From the NCBI GenBank assembly GCA_900473805.1, contig UCMS01000014.1:248001-312000 (forward strand): a DNA stretch of 64,000 nucleotides. The letters run 5' to 3'. Below the pieces are notes generated by a model. It worked only from the letters and a program-made list of their open reading frames with translations, ran no database searches and was not told the DNA's origin. Below, in pieces: positions 36,954 to 46,957 of this stretch. Position 1 is the stretch's first letter, and the number at the start of each line of letters is the position of its first letter. Position numbers and translations under genes: made by a program. This DNA is from Hyphomicrobiales bacterium (GTDB taxonomy: Bacteria > Pseudomonadota > Alphaproteobacteria > Rhizobiales > Rhizobiaceae).

Positions 36954-37895
36954 ATGGGCGTGAGCCCTCTGGCGCATGAAGAGCTTTTTTCCCTTCGGCA
37001 GGCCATCGCCCGCATCGAAGGAAAGCCCGATCATGCCGCCCGTCTGGCAGCAGGACTTGACGAGAAGAGCCACGCTGAAATGCCGGACAAGGAGAGCTCT
37101 GCCTCCAGCATGTCGGCCTTCCGGTTCGAAAGCCTCATGGCAGAACTGGTTATGCCAGGTCTGATGGTGGAACTGCGTGGGGAGCGGTTGCAGCAAGCCG
37201 GTGCCACCACCGGTTTTGCGCTGGCCCTGGCAATCATCGGCGCAGACCAGGCAACAACCGGAAGACCCAAGCGCATGCTTTTCATCGCGGATCCTGATGT
37301 CGTGCGGGATTCGGGCCTGATCTACGCGCCGGGCCTCGTGGATTTCGGACTGCATCCAGCCGAACTGGTACACGCACTACCGCGCAGGATCGAAGATGCC
37401 CTTTGGCTGGCGGAAGCAGCATTGGCATCACGAGCCTTCTCTAGCGTCGTGCTCGAAATACGTGGCAATCCCAAAAAATTCGGTCTGACCGAGAGCCGAC
37501 GCCTCAGCCTCAGGGTCCGCGGCTGCGGGGGCAGACTGTATGTACTGCGACAGGCAGGAGAGGAAGAGGCATCAAGCGCCTCGCTTCGTCTGTCCGTCAA
37601 GACCGCGCCGGCGGCGGCGCGCATTCTCGCCGATGGAACCCTGCTGGGCGGCAGCATCGGGCTTCCTGCTTTTTCTATCCTTGCCGAGAAGTCCCGCTTT
37701 CCGGGACGGACGGAGTTTATCCTGGAGTGGAACCCCTATGACCGCCGCCTTTGCCCCCTTGCTCACGCAGGATCAACCAGCGCCGAATCGCCGGATTCTC
37801 TGCCTCTACTTTCCACGGCTCGCGACCGATCGCATCGCCCGCCGGCGCTGGGGTCTGTCGTGGCGTTCGGCCCCATCCTCGAGCGGGCATCCTGA
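36954..37895 (+). CDS. imuA: ImuA, SOS mutagenesis protein
   Basis: A 313-aa RecA-like protein (LRQAIARIEGK opening, FRFESLMAELVMPGLMVELR, RRIEDALWLAEAALASRAFS, VVLEIRGNPKKFGLTESRRL). It works with ImuB and DnaE2 in damage-induced, error-prone synthesis across lesions. The start has AGGAG about 8 bases upstream and follows the LexA box. The last about 52 codons overlap imuB in another frame (158 bases), an unusually long overlap. Confidence 0.93.
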   Translation: MGVSPLAHEELFSLRQAIARIEGKPDHAARLAAGLDEKSHAEMPDKESSASSMSAFRFESLMAELVMPGLMVELRGERLQQAGATTGFALALAIIGADQATTGRPKRMLFIADPDVVRDSGLIYAPGLVDFGLHPAELVHALPRRIEDALWLAEAALASRAFSSVVLEIRGNPKKFGLTESRRLSLRVRGCGGRLYVLRQAGEEEASSASLRLSVKTAPAAARILADGTLLGGSIGLPAFSILAEKSRFPGRTEFILEWNPYDRRLCPLAHAGSTSAESPDSLPLLSTARDRSHRPPALGSVVAFGPILERAS

Positions 37896-39366
37896 ACGGG
37901 CACCTCTCGTCTGTGCCGCCCGTGCCGCCAATGCCATGCGATTGACGGCGCTTGATGAAGCCGCCGAAAGCTTGGGTCTGCGCATCGGCCAAGGTCTGGC
38001 AGAGGCCCGCGCCATCTGTGCTGCCTTGGATGTGGTCGAAGCCGATCCGGCAGCGGATCGGGCCTTTCTCGAGGCCATCGCCGATTGGTGTGACCGCTAC
38101 ACACCGCTGGTGGCACTAGATGGAGAAGACGGTCTTGCCCTCGACATCACCGGTTGCGCCCACCTGTTCGGGGGTGAGGCCTCCCTCGTAGAGGATCTTG
38201 CCGGACGGCTGGCGGGCTTCGGCCTTGCCGTAGAGGTTTCGGTCGCCCCGACACCGGGCCTCGCCCGCGCCATCAGTCGGTTTGGAGGGCCACGAGTAAT
38301 TGCCGGTCCCGAGGCGCAGGATGTTCTCGCCCCGCTGCCGGTCTCAGCCCTTCGGCTTGAACCGCAGACCATCATGGATCTGGCCCGGGTCGGCCTGAAA
38401 ACCGTCGGCGATCTCCTCGCTGCCGCCCGCGCACCGATCACCCGCCGTTTTGGACGCGCCCCTCTGCTGAGGCTCGATCAGGCACTGGGTCGAGAAGGGG
38501 AGGCCATCTCCCCGCGCCGCATGCCGGCACTGCTTTCGGCCGAACGACGGCTAGCCGAACCGATTGTCGCTGAAGACCATATCCTAGACCTCGCGGGGCG
38601 TCTGGCCACAGGCCTGAAAACGGCTCTCGAAGCCAGAAATGAAGGCGGGCGCCTGTTTGAACTGTTGATCTTTCGCGTCGACGGCCGCGTCTTTCGTATC
38701 GAAGTCGGCGCCTCGGCCCCCTTGCGCGATCCTCTTCGTATCAAGGCCCTGTTCAAGGAACGGCTTTCTGTTCTCAAGGACGAATTGGAAGCTGGTTTCG
38801 GCTTCGAACTGCTGCGTCTCAACGTGCTCTGGAGCGAATCCTTTGAAAACCGCCAGTCAGGCCTCGTTGAAGAAGAGGATGAGAGCGAACATTTAACCAG
38901 GTTCCTTGACCAGGTATTTGCACGCCTTGGAGAGAGGGCGCTCCGACTGCCGGTGTCTCTTGCCAGTCATTGGCCGGATCGCGCGTCAACTCATGCGCCC
39001 ATCGCCGACGGATTGAAGACACTGGGCAGTCGGCAGGCGACCGAGCAGTCCGTGAAGCCACCCATGCGTGGCGAGCGCCCCTTGCGTCTGCTCAGTCAGC
39101 CCGAAGAGGTGGAGGTCATGTCAGCCGTACCCGATGGGCCGCCTGCAAGCTTTCGCTGGCGACGGGTTCAACGCCGCATCACCCGCGCAGAAGGACCCGA
39201 ACGTCTTGCCCCTGAATGGTGGATCGATGGCGAGAATGCGGAACCCCGTGATTATTTTCGCATCGAAGACACTATGGGACAGCGGTACTGGCTATACCGC
39301 AAGGGACTTTACGAGCGGGAGACGGCGAACCGTCCGACCTGGTTTCTGCAGGGGATGTTTTCGTGA
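37738..39366 (+). CDS. imuB: ImuB, Y-family polymerase-like protein
   Basis: A 542-aa protein of the DinB/Y family without the catalytic acidic residues (the opening reads [14 protein letters not shown] instead of an acidic strand). Later regions are typical: [37 protein letters not shown], a helix-hairpin-helix region, and [20 protein letters not shown] near the end, the stretch preceding the C-terminal part. It acts as an adaptor between the clamp and DnaE2. GGAG precedes the ATG at 37738. It overlaps imuA by 158 bases and dnaE2 by a GTGA. Confidence 0.93.
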   Translation: MTAAFAPLLTQDQPAPNRRILCLYFPRLATDRIARRRWGLSWRSAPSSSGHPERAPLVCAARAANAMRLTALDEAAESLGLRIGQGLAEARAICAALDVVEADPAADRAFLEAIADWCDRYTPLVALDGEDGLALDITGCAHLFGGEASLVEDLAGRLAGFGLAVEVSVAPTPGLARAISRFGGPRVIAGPEAQDVLAPLPVSALRLEPQTIMDLARVGLKTVGDLLAAARAPITRRFGRAPLLRLDQALGREGEAISPRRMPALLSAERRLAEPIVAEDHILDLAGRLATGLKTALEARNEGGRLFELLIFRVDGRVFRIEVGASAPLRDPLRIKALFKERLSVLKDELEAGFGFELLRLNVLWSESFENRQSGLVEEEDESEHLTRFLDQVFARLGERALRLPVSLASHWPDRASTHAPIADGLKTLGSRQATEQSVKPPMRGERPLRLLSQPEEVEVMSAVPDGPPASFRWRRVQRRITRAEGPERLAPEWWIDGENAEPRDYFRIEDTMGQRYWLYRKGLYERETANRPTWFLQGMFS

Positions 39367-42300
39367 CATCCGCCGCTTCCAACAATGGCCCCCCATTTTA
39401 CGAGATAGGACTGAAGAGTAATTTTTCCTTTCTCGACGGGGCCTCGCATGCCGAGGAATTGGTCGAGCAGGCGCTCGCCCTGGGCCTGGACGGCATCGGC
39501 CTTGCTGACTTGAATACGGTATCGGGCGTCGTTCGCCTGCACGCCTCGGCAAAGCAGAAAGGTCTTGCGTTTCGACCCGGCGCGCGTCTTGTTTTTGCTG
39601 ACGACACACCCGAACTGCTCGCCTACCCCATCGATCGCAAAGGTTGGGGCAATCTCTGTCGTCTTTTAAGTGCCGGAAACCTGCGTTCGCAGAAAGGCGT
39701 CTGCACGCTTTACGAGACTGACCTCTTGGATTGGTCCGGCAATCTCCTTTTTATCGCGATTCCACCATGCTTACCGGAAGTCGCCGACAGCAAAGCCTTT
39801 GCACTGCGTCTGCAACGCCTTCTGCCGGCCTTGAAGGATAAGCTTCATCTGGCACTCACCCCGCGTCATGACGGCCTGGATCGCAAGACCTTTGCCGAAC
39901 TGGAATTGATCGGGCGCAGCCTCCGCCTGCCATTGGTCGCCACCAATGACGCCATCTATCATGCACCGGAACGGAAGCCTCTCGCAGATGTGGTGGTCGC
40001 CATCCGTGAGCATGTCGACGTAGCAGACGCCGGGTTCCGACTTCATGCCCATGCCGAACGTCACCTGAAGAGCGGTCGGGAAATGGCCCGTCTCCTTCGA
40101 GGATATCCTGAAGCCATCGCCAATAACGTGAGATTTTTTAGCCGGCTCAATTTTTCGCTCGATGAACTGGCACATCAATATCCCGACGAAAGCTTCGAAG
40201 GAGAATCGCCGGCACTGGCCCTGCGTCGACTGACCTATGAGGGAGCCAGGAAACGTTATCCCGAAAAAATTCCTGAAAAGGTTCTGGGTCTGCTCGATTA
40301 CGAACTGAAGCTCATCGCCGAGAAACGCTACGAGCCCTATTTTCTCACCGTCTACCGCATCGTCTGCCACGCCCGCGAGAGCAACATCCTCTGCCAGGGG
40401 CGCGGGTCGGCAGCCAACTCCGCCGTTTGTTTCTGCCTCGGCATCACCGAGGTGGATCCGCAGAAGACGACGCTTCTGTTCGACCGCTTCATTTCCACCG
40501 AGCGTGACGAACCGCCCGATATCGATGTGGATTTCGAGCATGAAAAACGCGAGGACGTAATCAGGTTCATCTATCAGACCTATGGCCGGGAACATGCGGC
40601 ACTGACCGCCGCCGTCATCAGCTACCGCGCCCGTTCTGCCGGCCGCGAAGTGGCAAAGGCCTTTGGCCTATCGGAGGATGTACAGTCGGCACTGGCCGGC
40701 TCGATCTGGGGCTGGTGGACGAGCGACTTCACCGAAGAACAAGCCAATGCGGCCGGACTGAACCTCAAGGACCCGACAACGCGCCGCGTCCTTTCCTACG
40801 CCCAGGCTCTCCAGGGTTTTCCGCGCCACCTTTCCCAGCATGTCGGTGGCTTCGTCATCACCCGCGACCGGCTGGACGAGGTCGTACCGATTATGAACAC
40901 GGCCGATGGTCGCTACATGGTGGAGTGGGACAAGGATGATCTGGACACGTTGAAGATCCTCAAGATCGACGTCTTGGCGCTTGGCATGCTGACCTGTCTC
41001 GCCAAAGCCTTTGCTCTGCTATCGGAGCATTATGAGCGCCATGAGAGCCTTGCTTCGATCAACGCGGACCAGCGGCCTGAGGTCTACGACATGATCTGCC
41101 GGGCCGATACACTCGGTGTCTTCCAGATCGAAAGCCGTGCCCAGATGAGCATGCTGCCGCGGCTCAAGCCGCGAAAATTCTACGATCTCGTTATCGAAGT
41201 CGCCATTGTCCGCCCCGGCCCAATCCAGGGCAACATGGTGCACCCCTATCTCAAGCGTCGGGAGGATAAACTGGCAGGACGACCGATCGAGTATCCGAGT
41301 GCCGAATTGAAAACCGTCCTGGAACGCACATTGGGCGTTCCCCTCTTCCAGGAACAGGCGATGCAGATCGCCATCACCGCCGCCGGCTTCACGCCGGCCG
41401 AGGCCGACAGGCTTCGGCGGGCCATGGCCACCTTTCGCCGCACCGGCCAGGTCTCAAGTTTCCAAAAGCGCATGATCGACGGCATGGTCGATCGAGGCTA
41501 TGACCGGGATTTTGCCGCCCGCTGCTTCAGCCAGATCGAAGGTTTCGGCGAATACGGATTTCCCGAAAGTCATGCGGCCTCTTTTGCCCTGCTGGTTTAC
41601 GTGTCCTGCTGGTTCAAGGTCTATTATCCCGACGTTTTCTGCGCCGCGATCCTGAACTCCCAGCCCATGGGCTTTTATGCGCCTGCCCAATTGGTGCGGG
41701 ACGCCCGTGAACATGGCGTCGACATGCGACCGGTCGATGTCAATTATTCCACCTGGGACTGCGGACTGGAATCCGATCCCGACGGGATATCCGCTTTTGA
41801 TCCGAACCGGCTTGCAGCGCGCCATCGCTCCATGGCTTCGGTGATCAAGACCAGGAAGGCTGTACGCCTCGGCTTTCGCCAGATCAAAGGCCTGTCCCAA
41901 CCGGATATGGACCGTCTCGTGGCCTGCAGGGCCGAGGGCTATGATTCCGTACGGGATCTTTGGCTGCGCACCCGACTTCCCCGCAGCGTCATCGAAAAGC
42001 TCGCTGATGCCGATGCCTTTTCCTCTCTCGGCCTGTCCCGCCGCGATGCGCTCTGGGCGGCCCAGGCGCTCGATGCGGAAGCGGCGGTCGAGGTGCTCCC
42101 CCTTTTCGAGACGGCTCCCTTGGAAAACCTGCAACAAGAGGCCGAGGTCGCGCTGCCCCGCATGCTCCCGGGGGAAGAGGTTCTCAGCGACTATCGAACG
42201 CTGACTTTCTCTCTGAAGGCTCACCCCATTTCCTTCCTGCGTCCCGATATGCGCAAAGCGGGACTGAAATCGGCATCGGAGCTGGAAATCCTTGCCCATG

Positions 42301-42740
42301 GGGCCCAGGTCACAGTGGCCGGCCTTGTCCTGGTGCGTCAGCGGCCGGGCTCGGCCAAGGGTGTGATTTTCATGACACTGGAGGATGAGACCGGAACAAC
42401 CAATGTCATTGTCTGGCCGAAGATCTTCGAACGCTACAGGCCTGTCGTTATGGGCGCTCGGCTCGTTTGCCTTCGCGGCCGTCTACAGAAGGCCCACGGC
42501 GTGATCCATGTGGTTGCCGACCATCTGGTCGATGCGACACAACGCCTCGGCCTGCTGCAGAAGGATTTGGCGAGCTTCAATACGCTGGCTCATGCCGACG
42601 AAGTTCGAAGGCCAGGTGTCGATCACCGCCATGTCCTTCAGGAAAAACAGCCCCCTAGGGTTGGCGCAGCCCCGCCACCAGGCCACCCTCGGCGAAGTGC
42701 AATGGCCGATCTCCTGCCCAAGGGACGCAATTTTCACTAA
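39363..42740 (+). CDS. dnaE2: Error-prone DNA polymerase DnaE2
   Basis: A 1125-aa C-family polymerase. It has an N-terminal PHP domain ([20 protein letters not shown]), a palm with catalytic Asp residues in [15 protein letters not shown] (near 375-390), [17 protein letters not shown], and the late OB-fold ([19 protein letters not shown]). The C terminus LLPKGRNFH is typical of DnaE2. The GTG start overlaps the imuB stop (GTGA), so synthesis is coupled. It is the polymerase of the LexA-controlled mutagenesis cassette. Confidence 0.97.
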   Translation: MTSAASNNGPPFYEIGLKSNFSFLDGASHAEELVEQALALGLDGIGLADLNTVSGVVRLHASAKQKGLAFRPGARLVFADDTPELLAYPIDRKGWGNLCRLLSAGNLRSQKGVCTLYETDLLDWSGNLLFIAIPPCLPEVADSKAFALRLQRLLPALKDKLHLALTPRHDGLDRKTFAELELIGRSLRLPLVATNDAIYHAPERKPLADVVVAIREHVDVADAGFRLHAHAERHLKSGREMARLLRGYPEAIANNVRFFSRLNFSLDELAHQYPDESFEGESPALALRRLTYEGARKRYPEKIPEKVLGLLDYELKLIAEKRYEPYFLTVYRIVCHARESNILCQGRGSAANSAVCFCLGITEVDPQKTTLLFDRFISTERDEPPDIDVDFEHEKREDVIRFIYQTYGREHAALTAAVISYRARSAGREVAKAFGLSEDVQSALAGSIWGWWTSDFTEEQANAAGLNLKDPTTRRVLSYAQALQGFPRHLSQHVGGFVITRDRLDEVVPIMNTADGRYMVEWDKDDLDTLKILKIDVLALGMLTCLAKAFALLSEHYERHESLASINADQRPEVYDMICRADTLGVFQIESRAQMSMLPRLKPRKFYDLVIEVAIVRPGPIQGNMVHPYLKRREDKLAGRPIEYPSAELKTVLERTLGVPLFQEQAMQIAITAAGFTPAEADRLRRAMATFRRTGQVSSFQKRMIDGMVDRGYDRDFAARCFSQIEGFGEYGFPESHAASFALLVYVSCWFKVYYPDVFCAAILNSQPMGFYAPAQLVRDAREHGVDMRPVDVNYSTWDCGLESDPDGISAFDPNRLAARHRSMASVIKTRKAVRLGFRQIKGLSQPDMDRLVACRAEGYDSVRDLWLRTRLPRSVIEKLADADAFSSLGLSRRDALWAAQALDAEAAVEVLPLFETAPLENLQQEAEVALPRMLPGEEVLSDYRTLTFSLKAHPISFLRPDMRKAGLKSASELEILAHGAQVTVAGLVLVRQRPGSAKGVIFMTLEDETGTTNVIVWPKIFERYRPVVMGARLVCLRGRLQKAHGVIHVVADHLVDATQRLGLLQKDLASFNTLAHADEVRRPGVDHRHVLQEKQPPRVGAAPPPGHPRRSAMADLLPKGRNFH

Positions 42741-42772
42741 GTTGGCGGAGAAAGACGCGTCTGCAAATTTTC

Positions 42773-42778
42773 TTGACA
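42773..42778 (+). promoter_or_regulatory. Possible -35 element of the bfd gene
   Basis: TTGACA, 32 bases after the dnaE2 stop and 35 bases before the GTG of the ferredoxin gene. No good -10 at the expected 17-base distance (CAGAAA), so the promoter is only suggested. Confidence 0.35.
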
Positions 42779-42812
42779 AAGAGCATAAGGTTTACCAGAA
42801 AGGGGAGAGTAA

Positions 42813-43160
42813 GTGTCATGTTTGACGGTTTCCGATCCCATGCTGGTCTGCAGCTGCAATTACATCACCGACAAGGACATCCAGGCTGTTATCAATGAGC
42901 TGCTGGATGAAGACTGTTGGCAGCTGATCGTTCCCGGCAAGGTTTATCATGCCATGGGCAAGCGCGGTCGCTGCTGCGGTTGTTTTCCGAACGTGGTGGA
43001 CCTGATCATCAAGACGACTGCCGAATATCATGCGGCACGCAAGACCGAAGAAACCAAGGTCGTCAATTTCATGGAACGGCTGAAGCTCTTCCATGAAGAA
43101 CAGAAGGCAGCACTCGCAGAGCGTCGCCAGGCCATGCTCGCAGCGCGCCGCGCGGGCTGA
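42813..43160 (+). CDS. bfd: (2Fe-2S) bacterioferritin-associated ferredoxin
   Basis: A Bfd-like protein that would reduce bacterioferritin iron so it can be released. Four candidate cluster cysteines: the CSC pair near the start and CCGC later, a C-x2-C pair. The middle is longer than in E. coli Bfd (LDEDCWQLIVPGKVYHAMG), which is usual in rhizobia. The GTG at 42813 has AAAGGGGAG upstream at a good distance; an ATG at 42840, giving the conserved MLVCSCN start, has none. bfr follows 205 bases later. Confidence 0.88.
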   Translation: MSCLTVSDPMLVCSCNYITDKDIQAVINELLDEDCWQLIVPGKVYHAMGKRGRCCGCFPNVVDLIIKTTAEYHAARKTEETKVVNFMERLKLFHEEQKAALAERRQAMLAARRAG

Positions 43161-43278
43161 GTCTTTCCTCCAATCTCTTCATGATCGTGCTGCCGATGAC
43201 ACATCGGCACTGTTACTCCCCGGAACTCCCTGGTTCGAATACCTTCCCGGGGACGGGTCGATCATGACCTGCTCCGAA

Positions 43279-43295
43279 ATTAGAATTCTTCTAAA
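43279..43295. promoter_or_regulatory. Irr-type iron control element upstream of bfr
   Basis: ATTAGAA-TTC-TTCTAAA fits the rhizobial iron control element TTTAGAA-N3-TTCTAAA with one base different, and the dyad is perfect over six bases on each side. It lies 70 bases before the bfr ATG. Irr commonly represses bacterioferritin when iron is low, which suits this position. Confidence 0.85.
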
Positions 43296-43365
43296 AAGGC
43301 ATCTCGACAGATCAAGTCGCCGCCGCTAGTGTTTCGCAATTCCAATCTCATAAAGGACGACGACG

Positions 43366-43851
43366 ATGAAGGGTGATCCCAAGGTCATTGAGCAGCTCAA
43401 CGAAGCGCTGTTTCTCGAGCTGGGCGCGGTCAATCAGTACTGGTTGCACTACCGCCTGCTCAACGATTGGGGCTACACAAAGCTCGCAAAGAAGGAGCGG
43501 GCCGAGTCGATCGAGGAAATGCAGCACGCCGACAAGATCATCGACCGCATCATCTTCCTCGAAGGTCACCCGAACCTGCAGACCGTCGCGCCGCTGCGCA
43601 TTGGCCAGAACGTCAAGGAAGTGCTGGAAGCAGATCTCGCCGGCGAATACGACGCCCGGACCGCCTATAAGGCCTCGCGCGACATCTGTCATGCTGCCGG
43701 GGACTACGTCTCGATGAAGCTTTTCGAAGCGCTCCTCATGGACGAAGAGGGCCATATCGACTTCCTGGAAACCCAACTGGATCTGCTCGCCAAGATCGGC
43801 GAAGAGAAATACGGCCTACTCAATGCCGAATCGGCCGATTCCGCCGAGTAA
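43366..43851 (+). CDS. bfr: Bacterioferritin
   Basis: A 161-aa iron-storage protein that forms a 24-mer with haem between subunits. Key residues are visible: E18 in [14 protein letters not shown]51/H54 in EEMQHAD of the ferroxidase centre, M52 as the haem ligand, and E94 and E127 plus H130 in later helices ([15 protein letters not shown]). The length is normal. AAAGGA precedes the ATG. It follows bfd, its electron donor, and an Irr-type site. Confidence 0.97.
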   Translation: MKGDPKVIEQLNEALFLELGAVNQYWLHYRLLNDWGYTKLAKKERAESIEEMQHADKIIDRIIFLEGHPNLQTVAPLRIGQNVKEVLEADLAGEYDARTAYKASRDICHAAGDYVSMKLFEALLMDEEGHIDFLETQLDLLAKIGEEKYGLLNAESADSAE

Positions 43852-43896
43852 TGCACGGTAACGCTGGACTATGCCCAGCACGACCATGAACACAAA

Positions 43897-43931
43897 CGAA
43901 AAGCCCGAAGGTCCTGCCTTCGGGCTTTTCG
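43897..43931. terminator. Bidirectional terminator between bfr and acs
   Basis: A 15-bp perfect stem (43897-43911 with 43917-43931) around a 5-base loop; the core GCCCGAAGG pairs with CCTTCGGGC, followed by TTTTCG and GTTTTG on the right and preceded by AAAA on the left. It can end bfr on the plus strand and acs on the minus strand, whose stop is 56 bases away. Confidence 0.92.
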
Positions 43932-43986
43932 TTTTGCAATTTCGCCAGAAACTCCAGCGGCGGCAATGCCAGCGAGTGATGCAGTT

Positions 43987-45939
43987 TCAACTGCCCCGGT
44001 TCTGCCGGTTCGCGATCAGGTCGTCGACGACACCGGGATCGGCCAGCGTCGACGTATCGCCAAGAGCCCCGAAGTCGTCCTCGGCGATCTTGCGCAGAAT
44101 ACGTCGCATGATCTTGCCCGAACGCGTCTTTGGCAGCCCTGGGGCAAACTGGATCTTGTCCGGGCTGGCGATCGGCCCGATTTCCGAACGCACATGTTTG
44201 ACGAGATCAGCGCGCAAGGCCTCATTGCCTTCGTGGCCGGACATCAGCGTGACGTAGCAATAAATGCCCTGGCCCTTGATGCTGTGCGGGTACCCGACGA
44301 CAGCGGCTTCCGACACCAGGTGGTGGGATACCAGCGCCGATTCGACTTCCGCTGTCCCGAGACGATGCCCCGAAACGTTGAGAACGTCATCGACGCGACC
44401 CGTGATCCAGTAGTAGCCATCCTCATCGCGACGGCAGCCGTCCCCGGTAAAATACTTGCCCTTGTAGGTCGAGAAGTAGGTCTGCACAAACCGCTCATGA
44501 TCGCCATAGACAGAGCGCGCCTGACCGGGCCAGCTGTCCGTGATGCAGAGATTGCCGTCGGTGGCTCCTTCCAGAACCTTGCCTTCATTGTCGACCAGTT
44601 CCGGCTTCACCCCGAAGAAGGGGCGGGTCGCAGAGCCGGGTTTGAGCGGCGTGGCGCCGGGCAGGGGAGTGATCATGATCCCGCCTGTCTCCGTCTGCCA
44701 CCAGGTATCGACCACCGGCGACTTCTGCTCACCGACAACATTGTAATACCATTCCCAGGCTTCGGGATTGATCGGCTCGCCCACCGAACCCAGCAGACGA
44801 AGAGACGATCTGTTGGAGCGTTTGACGAAGTCGTCGCCGGCGCCCATCAGCGACCGGATTGCGGTCGGCGCCGTGTAAAAGATATTCACCTTGTGCTTCT
44901 CGACCACCTCCCAGAAACGTCCCTGGTCGGGGAAGGTCGGCACCCCTTCGAACATCAGCGTCGTCGCGCAATTCGCGAGCGGTCCGTAGACGATGTAGGA
45001 ATGTCCCGTGACCCAGCCAACGTCGGCCGTGCACCAGTAAATATCACCGTCATGATAGTCGAAGACGTATTCATGGGTCATCGACGCGTAGACGAGATAA
45101 CCGCCTGTCGTATGCATAACCCCCTTTGGCTTGCCCGTCGAACCGGACGTGTAGAGGATGAACAGCGGATCTTCCGCCTTCATCTTCACCGGCGGGCAAT
45201 CAGGCTTCACCGTGTGGACTTCCTGGTGATGCCAGAGATCGCGGCCCGGAGCCCAGCCGATCTTGCCGCCGGTGCGGCGAACGACGAGCACCTTGTTGAC
45301 GATGACATACTGCTTGGCGGCGATGTCGATGGCGATGTCGGTATTTTCCTTGAGCGGCACCGGCTTTCCGCCTCGTACGCCTTCGTCGCAAGTGATCACG
45401 AAAGTGGATTCACAGTCGACGATGCGCCCCGCGAGCGCTTCCGGCGAAAAGCCACCGAACACGACCGAATGGATGGCACCGATGCGCGCGCAAGCGAGCA
45501 TGGCATAGGTCGCCTCGGGGATCATCGGCATATAGATGGTAACGCGATCGCCCTTCTTCACACCATGCTTCTTCAGCACGTTCGCCATCCGGCAAACATG
45601 CTCGTAAAGCTCGTTATAGGTGATCTTCTTGTCGATATACGGGTTGTCGCCTTCCCAGATGATGGCCACCCGTTCGCCATGCGTCTTCAGATGACGGTCG
45701 ATGCAGTTGTAGGAGACGTTCGTCAGACCATCCTCGAACCATTTGATCGGCACCTTGCCCTTAAACGAGGTGTTTTTGACCTTGGTATAGGGCTTGAACC
45801 AGTCGATACGTTTGCCGTGCTTGCCCCAGAACTTCTCGGGGTCCTCGATGCTTTCTTCGTACCACTTGAGGTACTTGTCCTCATCGATCAGCGCCTGAGC
45901 TTTTGCCGACTTCAGCACCGGATAGGTTTTGGCTGACAT
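43987..45939 (-). CDS. acs: Acetyl-CoA synthetase
   Basis: A 650-aa adenylate-forming enzyme that makes acetyl-CoA from acetate and ATP. Seen: [12 protein letters not shown] (P-loop-like A3), [28 protein letters not shown], and catalytic Lys in [12 protein letters not shown], near residue 609, the lysine that is controlled by acetylation in Acs family proteins. The ATG at 45939 follows GGGAGGA; the frame extends further but without a better start. Divergent from trcR; a bidirectional terminator lies after it. Confidence 0.97.
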   Translation of the reverse strand: MSAKTYPVLKSAKAQALIDEDKYLKWYEESIEDPEKFWGKHGKRIDWFKPYTKVKNTSFKGKVPIKWFEDGLTNVSYNCIDRHLKTHGERVAIIWEGDNPYIDKKITYNELYEHVCRMANVLKKHGVKKGDRVTIYMPMIPEATYAMLACARIGAIHSVVFGGFSPEALAGRIVDCESTFVITCDEGVRGGKPVPLKENTDIAIDIAAKQYVIVNKVLVVRRTGGKIGWAPGRDLWHHQEVHTVKPDCPPVKMKAEDPLFILYTSGSTGKPKGVMHTTGGYLVYASMTHEYVFDYHDGDIYWCTADVGWVTGHSYIVYGPLANCATTLMFEGVPTFPDQGRFWEVVEKHKVNIFYTAPTAIRSLMGAGDDFVKRSNRSSLRLLGSVGEPINPEAWEWYYNVVGEQKSPVVDTWWQTETGGIMITPLPGATPLKPGSATRPFFGVKPELVDNEGKVLEGATDGNLCITDSWPGQARSVYGDHERFVQTYFSTYKGKYFTGDGCRRDEDGYYWITGRVDDVLNVSGHRLGTAEVESALVSHHLVSEAAVVGYPHSIKGQGIYCYVTLMSGHEGNEALRADLVKHVRSEIGPIASPDKIQFAPGLPKTRSGKIMRRILRKIAEDDFGALGDTSTLADPGVVDDLIANRQNRGS

Positions 45940-46064
45940 GAATTCCTCCCATGTTGACGGGCCACAACTGGCGACCAGGACCGTCCTCCCCGGCCTATCG
46001 CGGCTATTCATATCAGGAGAAATTCAGCCAGCAATTAGACAAAGGTCATTCGCGTCTTGGAGAA

Positions 46065-46093
46065 TTGCAATTTCGTTACATTCTCGCTATAAG
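46065..46093 (+). promoter_or_regulatory. trcR promoter
   Basis: TTGCAA (46065-46070), a 17-base spacer and TATAAG (46088-46093), about 80 bases before the trcR ATG. Both boxes are close to sigma-70-type consensus. The same gap must hold the acs promoter on the other strand. Confidence 0.6.
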
Positions 46094-46171
46094 GACGCCG
46101 AATTCCCGGAAATAGTGGTTTAAACCCACGGCCCGCGACAACCGGCGCGGACCCTCAGAAGGATTGTATCC

Positions 46172-46879
46172 ATGGCCCAGACACTGCTCATGCCGAAGGC
46201 GACTGCCGTTTGGCTCGTCGACAATACCGCGCTGTCATTCGACCAGATCGCGCAGTTCTGCAAACTGCATCCGCTCGAGGTCAAGGCGATTGCAGACGGC
46301 GAAGCAGCCCAAGGCATCAAGGGTTTGGATCCGATCGCGACGGGTCAGCTGTCGCGCGACGAAATCGTCAGGGCGGAGAAGGATCCGAACCACAAACTCA
46401 AGCTTTCCGAACCGAAGGTCCGCGTGCCGGATTCCAAGCGTCGCGGCCCGCGTTACACTCCGGTATCCAAGCGCCAGGATCGCCCGAACGCCATTCTCTG
46501 GCTGGTACGCAACCATCCCGAACTGAAGGACGCACAGATTTCGCGTCTCGTCGGCACGACCAAGTCGACGATCGAGCAGATCCGCGAGCGCACCCACTGG
46601 AACTCGACGAACCTCGCACCGATGGATCCGGTGACGCTCGGCCTTTGCAGCCAGATCGACCTCGACCTGGAAGTGGAGAAGGCATCGAAGGGCCGGCCGC
46701 TGCCGACTGCCGCTGAACTCGGCGCCACACTCCAGTCGACCCTTGAGACGGAGAATCTTCCCTTCGGCTATGACCGCGAGGAAGAGAAGGAAAAAGAGAT
46801 CGACGCAAACGCCGTTTTTGCCAAGCTTCAGTCTCTCAGGTCAGACCGCCGCAACGACGACGAGGACGACCAGTACTGA
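46172..46879 (+). CDS. trcR: TrcR-type cell-cycle transcriptional regulator (DUF1013)
   Basis: A 235-aa protein of the DUF1013 family found across Alphaproteobacteria: LMPKATAVWLVDNTALSFDQIAQFC, HPLEVKAIADGEAAQGIKG, SKRQDRPNAILWLVRNHPEL, QISRLVGTTKSTIEQIRERT and HWNSTNLAPMDPVTLGLCSQ. Two helical HTH-like parts are visible; the C terminus is very acidic. It is annotated as a cell-cycle transcription regulator in this class. AAGGA precedes the ATG. Confidence 0.9.
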   Translation: MAQTLLMPKATAVWLVDNTALSFDQIAQFCKLHPLEVKAIADGEAAQGIKGLDPIATGQLSRDEIVRAEKDPNHKLKLSEPKVRVPDSKRRGPRYTPVSKRQDRPNAILWLVRNHPELKDAQISRLVGTTKSTIEQIRERTHWNSTNLAPMDPVTLGLCSQIDLDLEVEKASKGRPLPTAAELGATLQSTLETENLPFGYDREEEKEKEIDANAVFAKLQSLRSDRRNDDEDDQY

Positions 46880-46903
46880 TCCTGTAAACCAGGCGAAAAA
46901 CAG

Positions 46904-46939
46904 AACCCCGGCCCCTTGCGGTAACCGGGGTTTTCTTTT
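46904..46939 (+). terminator. Intrinsic terminator after trcR
   Basis: An 8-bp stem AACCCCGG / CCGGGGTT (46904-46911 with 46925-46932), followed by TTCTTTT. It ends the trcR message before the convergent prpE gene. Confidence 0.85.
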
Positions 46940-46957
46940 GCCCGAACGGATTTTCTG

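Noticed and set aside
43966..45936. 656-codon plus-strand open frame
   Set aside because: Antisense to acs in a high-GC gene; the product has no recognisable domain.
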